Assembly: GCA_029706075.1 (NCBI GenBank)
Contig: JAINUG010000052.1
Location: 1,825,498 to 1,889,497 of the forward strand
Direction of reading: 5' to 3'
Source: Aldrovandia affinis
Lineage: Eukaryota; Chordata; Actinopteri; Notacanthiformes; Halosauridae
Length of the DNA: 64,000 nucleotides
The notes beneath the pieces are model-generated. The model was not told the DNA's origin, ran no database searches, and saw only the letters and a list, made by a program, of their open reading frames with translations. Below, one piece after another: positions 24,696 through 35,530 of the stretch (position 1 is the stretch's first letter; each line of letters begins with the position of its first letter). A program made the translations under genes and the position numbers.

Positions 24696-25473
24696 TGATT
24701 CTTGAAGCACTATCTTTGAAACCATTAACACTTGTAGCCAATGCATTTACCAAGTGTGCCAAATTGAATGCACATTCTCTGCTTTATACTCAGTTTGTAA
24801 TTTTAGAACACACTTTTTGCAAAACTGTAAACACAAACCACTGCTTTACACTCAGTTTGCAATTTATTAACACACTTCTAGCAAAACTGTAAACATTGGT
24901 CTCTATATTGCTACACTATACTTTCCACACTGCCTAGCTCAAGACAACATTGCATGTGATATGGATGAAATCTTATGGCCAGACCCACAAAGAAGGCGAG
25001 ATTTAGCCTAATTTTTTTCTGTTCTCTTTTTTCTAACACAAATGTTTTTGTTTTCTTCTACTGCGCTTTTGTTGTTTGAGGAGTGTTAGAACATTTTAAG
25101 GGAAAAAACATTTCTTTTTCCCCTGATTTGTATTGATAGTGTGTTATGTTCGGAATACAAATCCATATTTTACACATTTGGATCCTTGTGTGTATGTGTG
25201 TTTACTACACAGAAAAAGAAAAAGCCAAAAGTGTTTTTCATTTATACTATCAGTGCGTAGTTGGTGCTTCGTGTGCTTATTCAAATGATGGTTTGTGTGT
25301 ACTGTATTGACGCAAAAGCACAATTTTTTAAAAGAGTTTGAGGAGTTTTGCAAGAATTGTTTGCTTTTGCAAGAGATGTATAATGTTTTCTGGTTTGGTG
25401 TAAGGTTTTGTGATTAGTGTGTAGAGTTTTGCAAAAATAGCCTATAGTTTCAAAGATAGTGCCGAACCAATCA
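24696..25473 (+). mobile_element. DDE_3-derived MITE inside the 5' LTR
   Basis: Inverted termini share GCACTATCTTTGAAAC (TGATTCTTGAAGCACTATCT at the left; its near-complement ending GGTTCGGCACTATC at the right). Near 24935-25012 it retains the end of a DDE_3 transposase (CDMDEILWPDP...RRRDLA then stop). It is therefore an internal-deletion derivative of an autonomous relative. It interrupts the Gypsy 5' LTR after about 61 bp; the LTR resumes near 25474 but lacks about 50 bp present in the 3' LTR. Insertion into the LTR shows it is younger than the Gypsy element. Confidence 0.72.
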
Positions 25474-25828
25474 GAAAAAACTGTAAAAAAGGAGTCGGGA
25501 ACACTGCCTGTTTGTAAAGTACCGTGAGGGAAATGCTGGTGGAGTTGGAGAGTTATTATTGGATTTATCGTTGTGACCTGGACTGCCTGAATACCATCTT
25601 GTGTACCGAACAGTTTTTTTCTGAGAACCTGGATTGGCATTGGACCCTGGAAAACGGACATAGATTACGAGATCGGATTACGGATTTGGATTGTTTGCCT
25701 TTTTTGGCCTTCCCCAGTTATTAAGATTTTCCCCAATAAATCCCTGTTTGTTTCATTTGACTTCTTGTGTGTGTTTTGTTATTTAACTTGGTCACATGGA
25801 AACCCCACACCCCCTGTTCCTGTGGGGT
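25474..25828 (+). repeat. Remainder of Gmr1-like 5' LTR
   Basis: Aligns closely with the 3' LTR (29510-29840), from AACACTGCCTGTTTG through TTGGCATTGGACCCTGGAAA to CACACCCCCTGTTCCTG. Point differences are frequent, indicating considerable age. The last bases expected at the LTR end (CTACA) are not preserved. Confidence 0.8.
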
Positions 25829-25889
25829 ATGCGGGCACTCGCATTGCGTGTAAAAACCCAAGTTAAATAACAAAACAGACAAGAAAAAT

Positions 25890-26639
25890 AATGGAAGCAA
25901 CTCGTGGAGACAAATATAGCGCACAGGTTATGCATCATTATCAGCAAACCGCCCTGATGGCGGAAATCCCCAAAGTGCGGTTCAGCTCCTTGAACTGGTC
26001 GAGGGACACCAGGCTGCTGTGGAGGTCTTATGCTGCAGACGACTGCTGAAAACGGAAACTGCCACTCGCCTAAAAGAAAATAAAAAGACAGATGACACTA
26101 TCTGGAACACTGCCAAGGATGGAGGGAGCCTGCACCCCAGTTCCCCGAGACGAAGGCTGTTTCAGAACAAGGACAACCGGAAGTGCTTTGAGTGTGGCAG
26201 ACCTAATCGCGATGTCCCCATGCCTTTGGCCTCGACCAATGAAGTGGCTACCGGACGTCCCTGTGGGTTACTAACGTTATCCTGGGCTCACGAGAGTAGC
26301 CCCTTCCCAGTCACCCCAGTGAAAGCCAATAGGAAAGACACCACAGCTCTTTTGGACTCGAGCAGTATGATAACGCCGGTTCGACCTGAATTTGCCCAAT
26401 CCCAGAACATGACCGACACCGTGGCCATCACCTGCATCCATGGCGAGACCAAGACAACTCTCCTAAACCTGCAAACCACAAAAGGACAACACATGGGACG
26501 AGCTAGCGTTGTGCCCAACCTGCCTGTTCCAGTTCTTATTGGGAGGGACTCCCCCGATGTTTGTCCGACTGTGGTCCAGTATGTCAGGAGGAGCAGAGAA
26601 ATTAGGCAATCCAAAGGGAAGAGGAGCCCGAAGATGTGA
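25890..26639 (+). pseudogene. Gmr1-like gag-protease remnant
   Basis: Gag traces include KVRFSSLNWSRDTRLLWRSY near 25975 and a partial zinc knuckle KCFECGRPN near 26180, after which the frame departs from the expected His and last Cys. In the same frame, protease follows with TALLDSSSMITPVRPEF near 26345. The usual active-site D-S/T-G reads D-S-S, probably inactivating. PNLPVPVLIGRD further on fits the C-terminal protease strand. The frame ends at 26639. Confidence 0.7.
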
Positions 26640-26982
26640 TGTGAGTGCCACCAGTGGAGGGGAAACAAAATTGTGTGGGTATCAGGAGGTCGACACCAAT
26701 GCCTCTACTGAACCCCTCGCTGAGGCCGACCTGATCAAAGAACATCTGGGGGGCGCTGAAATGGGTTTGGAGGATCTACTCCCGATGTATCACAAGGGGG
26801 AGCCTGAGCACACCTCCCTAGCGGGCCGGTACGGTATAGCACAATTAGAAAACCCCAACCTAGCCAGTGCTCTCCAACAGGTAACTGTAGTAGACGGAAA
26901 GCCCACATAGGGGGCAAATAACATATCCCCACTTTGTTATCAAAAAACAATTATTATATCAAGTGATAAAGAGAAATAATTA

Positions 26983-27860
26983 GTGCATAGAGTTACTGTT
27001 GTTGCCCAGACCATTCGTACAGTCTGTTCTGCAGTGGGGCATTCTCATCTTCCTGGGGCGCATCTGGGGGTCGAAAAGACATTGGAGAGGATAAGGATCT
27101 GGTTCTACTGGCCCAGGATAAAGAGAGCAGTGGAGGATTTCTGCCACAGTTGTCCAGAGTGCTAGCAGGTGGCGCCCAGACCACATTATCGCAGCCCATT
27201 AATACCCCACCTATAATTTCAATTCCTTTCAGCAGGATTGCGATGGATCTAGTAGGCCCTCTACCCAAGAGCAACCGAGGACACCAGTTGGATTATGCCA
27301 TAAGGTACCCAGAAGCCATTCTGCCATTTGCATACTAATGAAAATAACACAGTTGCGTACATCAGTGTATCACCCACAGACTGATGGACTGGTGGAGAGG
27401 TTCAATAGGACATCGAAGCAGATGCTGAAAAAGGTGATGGAGGCGGATGGAAAGTAATTGGGACCAGCTGTTTCCCTAGACAGCCCCAGACCTCAACCGG
27501 GTTCTCTCCGTTTGAACTGCTGTATGAGAGACAACCCAAAGGACCGCTGGACGTGGCTAATGAGGCGTGGGAACAGCAGCCTTTGCCCCATCACACCCTG
27601 GTGGAGCATGTGGAAGAGATGAGAGACAGGATGGCAACCTAATGGCCCCTCGTGCGTGAACACATGCAGGAAGCGCAGAATGCCCAGGCTCGGTTATATA
27701 ACAGGTGCACAGCGAAGAGAATTCCAGCCAGGAGACAAGGTATTGGTTTTAATCCCTACTTCTGAATGTAGGTTTTTGGCCAGATGGCACAGGCTATACG
27801 ATGTAATTGAGAAGGTGGGGGAGGTGAATTCCGTGTCCGACAGCTGGGATGCAGGAGTCT
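26983..27860 (+). pseudogene. Gmr1-like integrase remnant, upstream of RT
   Basis: The zinc-binding N-terminus reads GHSHLPGAHLGVEKTLERIR and CHSCPEC (HHCC pattern, 27030-27165). The catalytic core follows with SRIAMDLVGPLPKS (first Asp, near 27240) and a deletion just after. Near 27365 a different phase encodes an SVYHPQTDGLVERFN-like block (the catalytic Glu region). The C-terminal part near 27500-27700 has SPFELLYERQPKGPLD. Stops occur between these blocks. Its position before RT is the notable point. Confidence 0.78.
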
Positions 27861-27933
27861 GACCCAGCTCTACCACATAAATCTATTAAAAAAATGGAAT
27901 ACACGGGAGGTACTGTATGCAATTTCCCCTGAA

Positions 27934-29300
27934 GTGTCTGTTACAGAGAAGACACCTACAGAGGTGCCACTGGGAGAACAGCTGAGCCAGGTCCAGAGGC
28001 AAGACATGAAGATATTAGTTAGTCATAATCAGGACCTGTTCTCCAGTGAACCGGGACACACTAACAGCATCATCACCGCACCCGGGGAAAAGGTGAAGTT
28101 GCGGCCCTTGCATGCCTGAAGCGAGGAGAGAAGCCATCAGGGCCGAGGTACAAATGATGTTGGACGCCGGAATAATCAAAGAATCCCATAGTGAATAGTG
28201 CAGCCTTATAGTGTTGGTGCCATTAGGTTTTGTAACAATTTCCGAAAGTTAAATGAAATCTCCAAATTTGATGCATATCTCATGCCCAGAGTGGATGAGT
28301 TGATTGATCGACTAGGAACAGCGGGATACATCAGTACGTTGGACTTGACAAAGGGGTACTAGCAGGTGCCCTAGCTCCCGAGGCCCGGGAGAACATTTTT
28401 GCCACCCCCGACGGGTTGTTCCAATACCGGAAACTGCCTTTTGGACTGCATGGGACCCCAGCCACATTCCAGAGGTTAATGGACCGGATCCTCCGTCCCC
28501 ATAAGGAGTACGCGGCACCCTACCTTGATGACATCATAATTCATGGGAACGAGTGGAAGTCGCATCTAGAATAGGTGAGTGCAGTGTTACATGCATTACA
28601 GGGGGCGGGGCTTACAGATAACCCAAAACAGTGTCGGCTATACCCTCGATAGAGGGTGTGTTAAACCTCAGGCGAAGAAGGTGGAGGCTATTAGGGACTG
28701 GCCCTGTCCCCTCACCAAAAAGCAAGTGCGCACATTTGTGGGGTTGACCAGCTATTATCGGAGGTTTATTCCTAACTTTGCATCCCTAGCCGGCCCCCTT
28801 ACAGATCTAACTAAGAGTCATCTGCTAGACCGAGTGGAGTGGACTGAAATGGCAAAGAAAGTGTTCCAGGACCTAAAGAGAGCACTTTGTTTGGGATCTG
28901 TGCTGGTGACCCCGGACTTTTCTAAAACCCTACTGGTGCAAATGGATGCATCAGAAACAGGGGTGGGTGCCGTCCTATCCCAGCTACAAGGAGGTGAGGA
29001 ACACCCAATTGTCTACATAAGCCAAAAACTTGCCTAGGGAACAACAATATTCAACAGAGAAAGAATGTCTGGCAATCAAGAGGGCCTTGGAAACCTTAAA
29101 TTATTACCTATTGGGATGACACTTCACCCTGGTGATGGACCATACACCGCTGGTCTGGATGGCAAGGAACAAAGACAGAAATTCCTGGGTCACTCAGTGG
29201 TTCTTATCATTGCAACCATTTGCTTTCTCTGTCATACACAGGTCCGGTACTGCCCATGGGACTGCCGATGCCCTCTCCAGGAGGGACGCGCTATGGTGTG
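27934..29300 (+). pseudogene. Gmr1-like reverse transcriptase-RNase H remnant
   Basis: RT blocks appear in order: an N-terminal HNQDLFSSEPGHT near 28030, MPRVDELIDRLG then ISTLDLTKGY (first catalytic Asp, near 28335), PYLDDIIIH near 28520 (YLDD active site), and FVGLTSYYRRFIPNFASLAG near 28735. RNase H follows: LLVQMDASETGVGAVLSQ near 28930, then HTPLVWMARNKDRN near 29135 and GTADALSRRDALW near 29260. Frames change several times and stops are present. The 3' LTR begins about 90 bp after RNase H with no integrase between. Confidence 0.82.
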
Positions 29301-29389
29301 AGCCGCCCGCCCTCCCGGTCGGAGCTGAGGAATGGGGTTTGTGGCAGACGGCTGGGAGAGGTGAGGGGAGCAATAATAGAAGGGAAGTA

Positions 29390-29848
29390 CCTCACAGCAC
29401 GCTGGCTCCACCCCCGAGCCATATATGGACTTCCTGAGGCAACAAGGCAAATCTGGGAATCCTTAGCCACTCAGGGCTCAGGCTTAAAAGAGGGCTCAGA
29501 GTTGGGAACGCTGCCTGTTTGCAAAGTACCATGAGGGAAACGCTGGTGGAGTTGGAGAGTTAAAACAGAGTTATTATTGTTGGATTTATCGTTGTGACCT
29601 GGACTGCCTGAATACCATCTTGTGTGCCGAACAGTTTTTTCTGAGAACCTTGATTGGCATTGGACCCTGGAAAATGGACATAGATTATGAGATCGGATTA
29701 CAGATTTAGATTTTTTGCCTTTTTTGCCCCTCCTCAGTTATTGAGAGTTTCTCAAATAATTCCCTGTTTGTTTCATTTTACCTCTTTTGTGTGTTTTGTT
29801 ATTTAACTTGGTTCGCGTGGAAACCCCACACCCCCTGTTCCTGCTACA
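29390..29848 (+). repeat. Gmr1-like 3' LTR
   Basis: 459 bp, preceded by a purine-rich tract (AGAAGGGAAG). The first bases are mutated compared with the 5' LTR (CCTCACAG against TGTGACAG). It ends CTGCTACA next to the ACCT duplication. Confidence 0.8.
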
Positions 29849-30246
29849 ACCTGCTCATTAATGCAATTATCTAATCAGCCAATCATGTGGCAGCAACTCA
29901 ATTCATAAAAGCATGCAGATATGGTCAAGAGGTTCAGTTGTTGTTCAGACCAGAATGGAGAAGAAATGTGATCTAAGTGACTTTGACCATGGATTGATTG
30001 TTGGTGCCAGACGGGGTGGTGTGAGTATCTCAGAAACTGCTGATTTTCACGCACAACAGTCTCTGCAGTTTACAGAGAATGGTGCGAAAAACAAAAAACA
30101 TCCAGTGAGCGGCAGTTGGGCGAAAAGGCCTTGTTAATGAGAGGGGTCAGAGGAGAATGGCCAGACTGGTTCAAGCTGATAGGAAGGCGACAGCAACTCA
30201 AATAACCACGCGTTACAACAGTGGTATGCAGAAGAGCATCTCTGAA
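29849..30246 (+). pseudogene. Tc1-like transposon, continuation (5' region only)
   Basis: Continues the element begun at 24597: CCTGCTCATTAATGC, then GCATGCAGATATGGTCAAGA and a frame MEKKCDLSDFDHGLIVGARR near 29955. This resembles the N-terminal helix-turn-helix of a Tc1 transposase. Matching sequence stops near 30246. The DDE domain and the right inverted repeat are absent. Confidence 0.7.
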
Positions 30247-31519
30247 AAATTCAGATTTTGTTGAATGATTCCACTGTCTCTGTCTCTACTATTCCCTTTA
30301 TTTAGAACCACAAAAAGAACCATATCGAAAAATGTATCAAGTATTTTTTGCTGCAATATTAAAGGATTGTAAAAACAACTAAACAGTGAAGCTATCGGTA
30401 TCTTGTGTGTGGGTGATCTAAAGTAATGTTCCTATAGTATTTCATGATAAATGAGTTATTTGAAGCAATGATTTCTGAAGTGCAAGATTTCTTCAAAGAT
30501 ATGAATCCACAATGCAAGGTTTTGAACATTGGACAGGCTGTGTTACAAGTGCTGACTGTTTTGAGTGTTGTGCCTAAGATTTAGAAAATAGAGCACAAAC
30601 TTGTAAAGTTTCACAAAGTGATTGTAAAAAACTGTAATTGACCTGCATTTGTGAACGTGCATTTCTAAATTTACACAAATATCAAATGTTTTTTGTGTGT
30701 ATGTGCGTGTGTGCGTGTGTGTTGTGTGTGTGCGCGCGTGCGTGCTTGTGTGTGTAGGTATGTGTGTGTGCGTGTGTGGGTGGGTGGGTGTGTGCATGCG
30801 TGTGTGTGTGCGTGCGTGCGAGTGTGCGTGTGTGTGTTATTAGATTTATTAACCCAGAGTGAGACTGTACTGTAGCCCTCTTTGTATTGAACTGTCAGTT
30901 TTTTAGCCACTCTTAAATGTGTGGTTTTGTTCAAATCTTCAGAGTGGGTTTGAAAGTAATATGTCAGCATTTTATGAAATGAGTGTTTCTTTTGACAGGG
31001 TATGTTCCATAACAATACCATCTCAGAATCTGTGCCCAAAGGCATGAAGCCAGTCATTGCCAGCTAAATCACTGCGTACAGTGAAAGGTTGTATTGAGTA
31101 AAAGGAGAAGAAATACTAATCCCATGATTCTGTTCAGTTCCCCTCAAAACTTCACATAGAGGTCAGAGGTCAGGATGATACATTAGCCTAAGTTTTGCTG
31201 GAGGATGGACATGGCATGTGTTTTCAATGTGTTAGCTAAATAAATAGGATGTATGATATAAAAAAGGGAGACATTTTACAACTGGGACAATTGATTCTAT
31301 TGCCATTTCGTTTTTTCTGTTTTTCGCTCACATTGCACAATATTTTGTACAGCATACGCACCATTACAACAGTAATGTGTGGTCTGTGAAAAAAAAGGAC
31401 ATAGAAATAGCAGTGTTATGATATCTACTCAGCTTAAATGGGAATAGGCATATGAATATACTTCATTAGTAAAGCTGTGCCCCAGGAAGTGAACTAGCAT
31501 CCCTCCAGTTTCCAGTTCA
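30247..31519. other. Possible 3' part of the outer DDE_3 relic; otherwise unassigned
   Basis: Sequence with repeated TTTGCA/AAAACTGTAA motifs and a long GT array (30690-30838) resembles in style the 3' non-coding part of the DDE_3 MITE. It may be the other half of the relic at 23480-24470, separated by the Tc1 and Gypsy insertions. No inverted terminus was found to prove this. Confidence 0.3.
30690..30838. repeat. GT/CA microsatellite
   Basis: About 150 bp of GT with GC interruptions. The overlapping frames on both strands are repeat artefacts. Confidence 0.9.
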
Positions 31520-31600
31520 TAGTTTTTTCATTGGCCTTCCTGGGATTCGAACCAGTAACTCTCCAGTAACCTCTGAGCCACCGCTGCCCCCATTTTAAAT
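31520..31600 (-). repeat. tRNA-like SINE head relic
   Basis: On the minus strand CAGCGGTGGCTCAGAGGTTA (box-A-like) and ACTGGTTCGAATCCCAGG (box B) occur about 35 bp apart. This suits the pol III promoter of a tRNA-derived SINE. The segment is too short and irregular to be a functional tRNA. Confidence 0.45.
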
Positions 31601-31722
31601 GTGAAAATAGTGGTTACTGTACAATGCTGCACGCTGTCCAGACTCCAGAGTGGCAGGTCAACAACTCAAGAGCAGTGCAATCCCACTCCTGCTGCATTCG
31701 GAACAATTAATTCAGTGTGTTT

Positions 31723-31866
31723 GTTCTGTGTGACTCAGTAGGTAGAGCATGGCGCTTGACAACACCTAGGTTGTGGGTTCAATTCCCACCGGGACCAAAT
31801 ATACTGAAAAATGTACGCATTCACTTCAGTAAGCTTTGGATAAAAGCGTCTGCTAAATGGCATATA
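31723..31866 (+). mobile_element. tRNA-SINE with L2-type tail, family B (well preserved)
   Basis: Head GACTCAGTAGGTAGAGCATG, box B GTTGTGGGTTCAATTCCCA, ATACTGAAAAATG, and tail TTTGGATAAAAGCGTCTGCT ending AAATGGCATATA. It is one of the cleaner copies of the family. Confidence 0.85.
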
Positions 31867-32075
31867 TAGGCAAAGAACACAAAGTGGTGCCATTAGTGTG
31901 TCCTGTTACCGTCTGCGTGTGTGTTACCCTCCGGGTTTCCAGGGTAACCGGTTTGCCTTAAAGTTCATAAACACTTGCGGAACCTCAATAATCCTTCTTG
32001 TAATCCCGCTAAATTGCACGATGATGGCGTATTTATTTGTTTTGTTTTTTTAAATGTAATTGCTAGAAGCCATGA

Positions 32076-32202
32076 GGCCTCCCGGTTGGTGTAGCGGTTA
32101 GAACGTTCAATGCTGCACGTTGCGACCAGGTTCAATTCCACCTAGAAAAATTTAGAAAAATGGGGAATAAAAGCAAAAAATAAACAGAAAACAAAAAACA
32201 AA
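32076..32202 (+). mobile_element. Short family D SINE with perfect 13-bp TSD, near klf12 exon
   Basis: Head GGCCTCCCGGTTGGTGTAGC and box B AGGTTCAATTCC, followed almost directly by an A-rich tail, so the body is deleted. It is flanked by CTAGAAGCCATGA at 32063-32075 and 32203-32215, a perfect 13-bp target duplication. The insertion lies 123 bp upstream of the klf12 exon acceptor. Confidence 0.85.
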
Positions 32203-32324
32203 CTAGAAGCCATGAAGCTTGGCTGAAATGATAGAAGAAGCCTGGCGATGGAGATGTGATGATGCTGCAGTGTACATTTTAATCATCTTTCTTACGCTGT
32301 TCTTCTTGTTTCTCCCCCTCACAG

Positions 32325-32410
32325 ACGCCGTTAATAACAGGATGTTAATGCTGGACGGGATGATGCCTCCAGTCAGAGTCAAAGCAGAGCCTCTGGAATC
32401 TGAACGAGGG
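32325..32410 (+). CDS. klf12: klf12 N-terminal coding exon (internal)
   Basis: An 86-bp exon preceded by a pyrimidine tract and CAG (AG at 32323-32324) and followed by GTAAGC at 32411. It starts with two bases of a split codon, then reads AVNNRMLMLDGMMPPVRVKA and EPLESERG. NRMLMLDGM..VRVK.E.LESE.G is the characteristic KLF12 N-terminus, just after the first few residues of the protein. KLF12 (AP-2rep) is a nuclear zinc-finger repressor that binds CACCC/GC boxes. VKAE fits the psi-K-x-E SUMO-acceptor consensus; modification at this site is inferred. The exon ends in phase 0 and joins the exon at 63303. The start-codon exon is outside the window. Confidence 0.93.
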
Positions 32411-33905
32411 GTAAGCGAGTTCCCCCCCCCGCCCCCGCCCCCGCCCCGGCCCCTTCCTCTCCTCCTTGCGACACCCTTCTAATGACTCCCAGGCCTCGTC
32501 CAACGAGGGGTTCATGCCGGTTTGTTACAGAGCGCTGTGGAGAGCCGCAGCTGGACCCGGGGAATGCTCGCGGGACCAAACCCACCCCCCCACCAGCGGC
32601 TCTCACGCAGCACCGGCATGGGGGAAAACTGACTTCCCCACCCGCACACTTCACTTCCTGTCAGGTGATTGAGACTCGCAAGTCATCTGTCCTCGCCTAA
32701 AAGTGTTTTCAAGGGGTGAAGGCATATACTGTATATATATATTATAAAGATATCACGGTTACAATCAAAAGACTCCCGAACATCCTTTTTTGGGCCATTC
32801 TATTCTATGTGTGCACGCAATTGTTGAAAACGTAGCACTTGCAAGAAAGCTGAATAATAAACACAGAATAAAAGTGACAAAAATATTTAATAGCAATACT
32901 ATGGGACAACGACTTAAAGCCACACAATATACAGAAGACAGAGAAATACATGGGCAAAATAGTGGGCAAATTCATACGGATAGACATATTTCAGATAATG
33001 CATAACCTCTGGACAAATCAAGGCAATTTCCTCAGAGAAAAAAAACTCAGCCAATATCTGTCTTGCATCTAACTGGTCCCCCTAATGGTATCCAGTCTTA
33101 CAATAACACATTTCATATGTGTAGGATCACACACACACACTAAACACTTATTTGCTTGTAAACTACTGAAACCTATGCACCTTATTTGAGTTCTTGGTTC
33201 GACCTTAGTCGAAAGGTTTTCCCAATATACGTAGCTACTATTAAACCTTGGCATGGCATTTACAGCGAATTATGATTTTTGAATAGGGATTTATTTCCAG
33301 CTTTAAATTGCTATCCTTAAGGATGTTCCCCCGCTGTGAATTTTAGGCACTTAAAAAAATAATAATAATAATGAAGCGTCACTGATAACGTTGCTAGGTA
33401 GCGCAAGCCATGTCTGAATGAAACAGATGTAGAATGTAGTTATTATAGCTATTTTGTATATTTTCATTTTGTGGTGATTTTGATGCATTCATTACAAATG
33501 ATCTGATGTTCTGTGACGGTTTGTTTTGAGGACACCTGCTATCCGTATCACAGCGATGCTGACGTTGGTAGAAACATCTGGTCTCTTGGCAGAAGTACAT
33601 GATCATGGACTATTTGTGTTATGTACGTATGTTTGTAATGATCTTGCCTGACATACAGTCAAAGATGATGCAGTGAGATTAGCATCCAAGCTGACTCCCT
33701 TCCATGGGGACATGCCCGCTTGCAATGTGGGCTGAACAAATCAGCGCAGGGTTATTCAAATCACGGTTTGAATAACGGCCGAGCACTGCTGTTTTCCCAC
33801 ACTCCCTTTACCTGGGAGTCAGGTGTGAAGACACTTTCGAAGGCCAATCATTTCCACTAATTCTTCAATTAACTATGTGAGAGGAAGGAAAATCATATAT
33901 AATAT
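32411..33905. other. Start of the 30.9-kb klf12 intron
   Basis: The intron runs 32411-63302. Its first 1.5 kb carries a C-rich tract at 32424-32455, a (TA)n run near 32735 and otherwise unique AT-rich sequence. No gene is seen. Confidence 0.6.
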
Positions 33906-34050
33906 ATGCTATTTAGCAGACACTTTTATCCAAAGCGACTTACGGTAGTGAATGCATACATTTTTCAGTATATGTGGTCCCAATGGGAATTTAACCTACA
34001 ACCCAATTGTTGTCAGCGCCATGGTCTACCTACTGAGCCGCACAGAATCA
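33906..34050 (-). mobile_element. tRNA-SINE with L2-type tail, family B
   Basis: On the minus strand: CGGCTCAGTAGGTAGACC (box A), a degraded box B, ACTGAAAAATG and the tail TTTGGATAAAAGTGTCTGCT. Confidence 0.82.
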
Positions 34051-34879
34051 CAAACCAGGACCAGATTTGGATTCGTGGGCCAGATTTGAGTAACCTTGAG
34101 TTATAGTCTGGGCAAAGACGCACTCATCTCGAGACGAGAGTGGTGGCTGGTGAGCTGGGCTGAGAAGAGGCTGAAATCTTACCTTTAAACGTGTTTTAAT
34201 TTATTTTTCTTAATTGACAAGCGTGCCAATTAATAGATTAATCCGTTGGCGAGTAATCACAGCGGTTCTTCTTAATTGTGTCTCATGGTGTAGCATTCTC
34301 TTTCTTTGTGTTACATTAGAGAATGTAAATGACAATGGGTTTAATGGAGTAAAAATTTAAGAATAGGCTGATTATTCAGCTTAATTGCTTGCTTGATTGA
34401 TAATCAAGGAATGTAAACGGAAACTGGTTGAGAGTAATCATTGGTTTAAAGGTATGGGGTTCTGCCCCCTTTATTTCAACCCGACCAATCACTGCTGCCC
34501 GAGACCACCTGGGATACTTTATATGCAGAACGGTTGTCATTATGCCATTATGCCATTCTGGGAAGACAGAGGTTCGTCTATAAGATTTACAGTAAATTAC
34601 TGGCAATTAAGTTGCGGTGAAGGACTGTAATACAAAAAGAAATTACTGTAAGCAATGTACTGTAATCTCAAATTACAACAGCTATTGTAAAAATACAGAA
34701 TGTTATTGTATTAAGTTTTACAGTTATGCTTATCCTTTGGGGGTTCCTGTGTGACTGACTTAATGGTCTTCAGATTATTTATACTGTACTCTGTGCTCTA
34801 TAATACTTTATATCCCCACTGAACTGAAGGTAATCAGCTCACATGTGTATGAAAAGACACAGCAACATGCTCTCAATTA
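34051..34879. other. Intronic sequence without recognised gene
   Basis: Unique-looking AT-rich sequence. The short frame at 34397-34630 has no recognisable domain. Confidence 0.4.
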
Positions 34880-35060
34880 AAGAATCAATAAAAGTTCAAG
34901 TTCAAGTTCAAGTTCAAGTTCATTATCCCAAAAGGGAAGTTCAGGTAGCAGCAGCATCCATCCAAGTGTACATACTTAAAATTAAAACACATAATTTAAA
35001 AATACATAGTGAAGGACATGTTGCCATACATAGGTACACATCTATACTGTACATAAAGAG
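34880..35060 (-). mobile_element. Probable LINE 3' tail with hexanucleotide repeat
   Basis: On the minus strand a CTTCCCTTTTGGGATAATG hairpin is followed by about five copies of GAACTT. Many non-LTR elements end in a short hairpin plus a simple repeat of this sort. The coding part is absent. The clade is not determined. Confidence 0.45.
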
Positions 35061-35395
35061 AGCTGACCCTCACCAATTTGGTGCCCTAGGCAAGATTTTA
35101 GCTGGTGCCTCTCGCATCACAGTCAATTCCACCACCAATCATTGTGTTCATACACTCACACAGAAACTACTGCATAGCTTTATGTTTTTGAGACTTTATT
35201 TTTATTTTAGAAACCAAAAAATCACAGAATTACAGGGGCATTTGGAAGAGGGGCATTTAGAAGAAAGAGCAAAGGGAAGCAGTATGCTGCGTCTTTGCAC
35301 TGCAAATACTCTAGCCATGGGTGGCCTTATACCACTCACTGTGGAAACTTCTCTTTGCACCCCCCTGAAATGTTTTAAGGAATACCTGTAAGTGT
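35061..35395. mobile_element. hAT-like fragment
   Basis: Begins near AGAGCTGACCCTCACC, followed by TTGGTGCCCTAGGCAAGATT and TTAGCTGGTGCC. Fish and mammalian hAT termini often have such GGTGCC...CCTAGGCAA segments. No matching right terminus or duplication was found. Confidence 0.35.
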
Positions 35396-35530
35396 GGCTG
35401 CATCAGTCCCTCATTTCTGAATTTGGATATATCTAAAAATAATAATAATTTTATTAAAAATGAAACTTCACACTAACATAGTAGGCTATAGCCTATACTC
35501 TACTCTGTACCTATTTAGTACTGTATCGCA

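Larger units (their letters stand above)
24635..29848 (+). mobile_element. Ty3/Gypsy element with IN upstream of RT (Gmr1-like)
   Basis: The LTR boundaries TGTGACAGC (24635) and CTGCTACA (29848) are flanked by the same 4 bp, ACCT, at 24631-24634 and 29849-29852. Removing the element restores a continuous Tc1 sequence. Domain order is gag, protease, integrase, reverse transcriptase, RNase H, then directly the 3' LTR. Placing integrase before RT is the Ty1/copia order, but the RT and integrase sequences look Ty3/Gypsy-like. Such elements are known as the Gmr1 group (described from cod and other deuterostomes). All reading frames are broken by stops and shifts. Confidence 0.85.

Noticed and set aside
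32219-32324. Open frame extending the klf12 exon upstream with a Met start
   Set aside because: The pyrimidine tract and AG at 32324 show an acceptor. The upstream residues (hydrophobic run) do not resemble KLF12 and are intronic.
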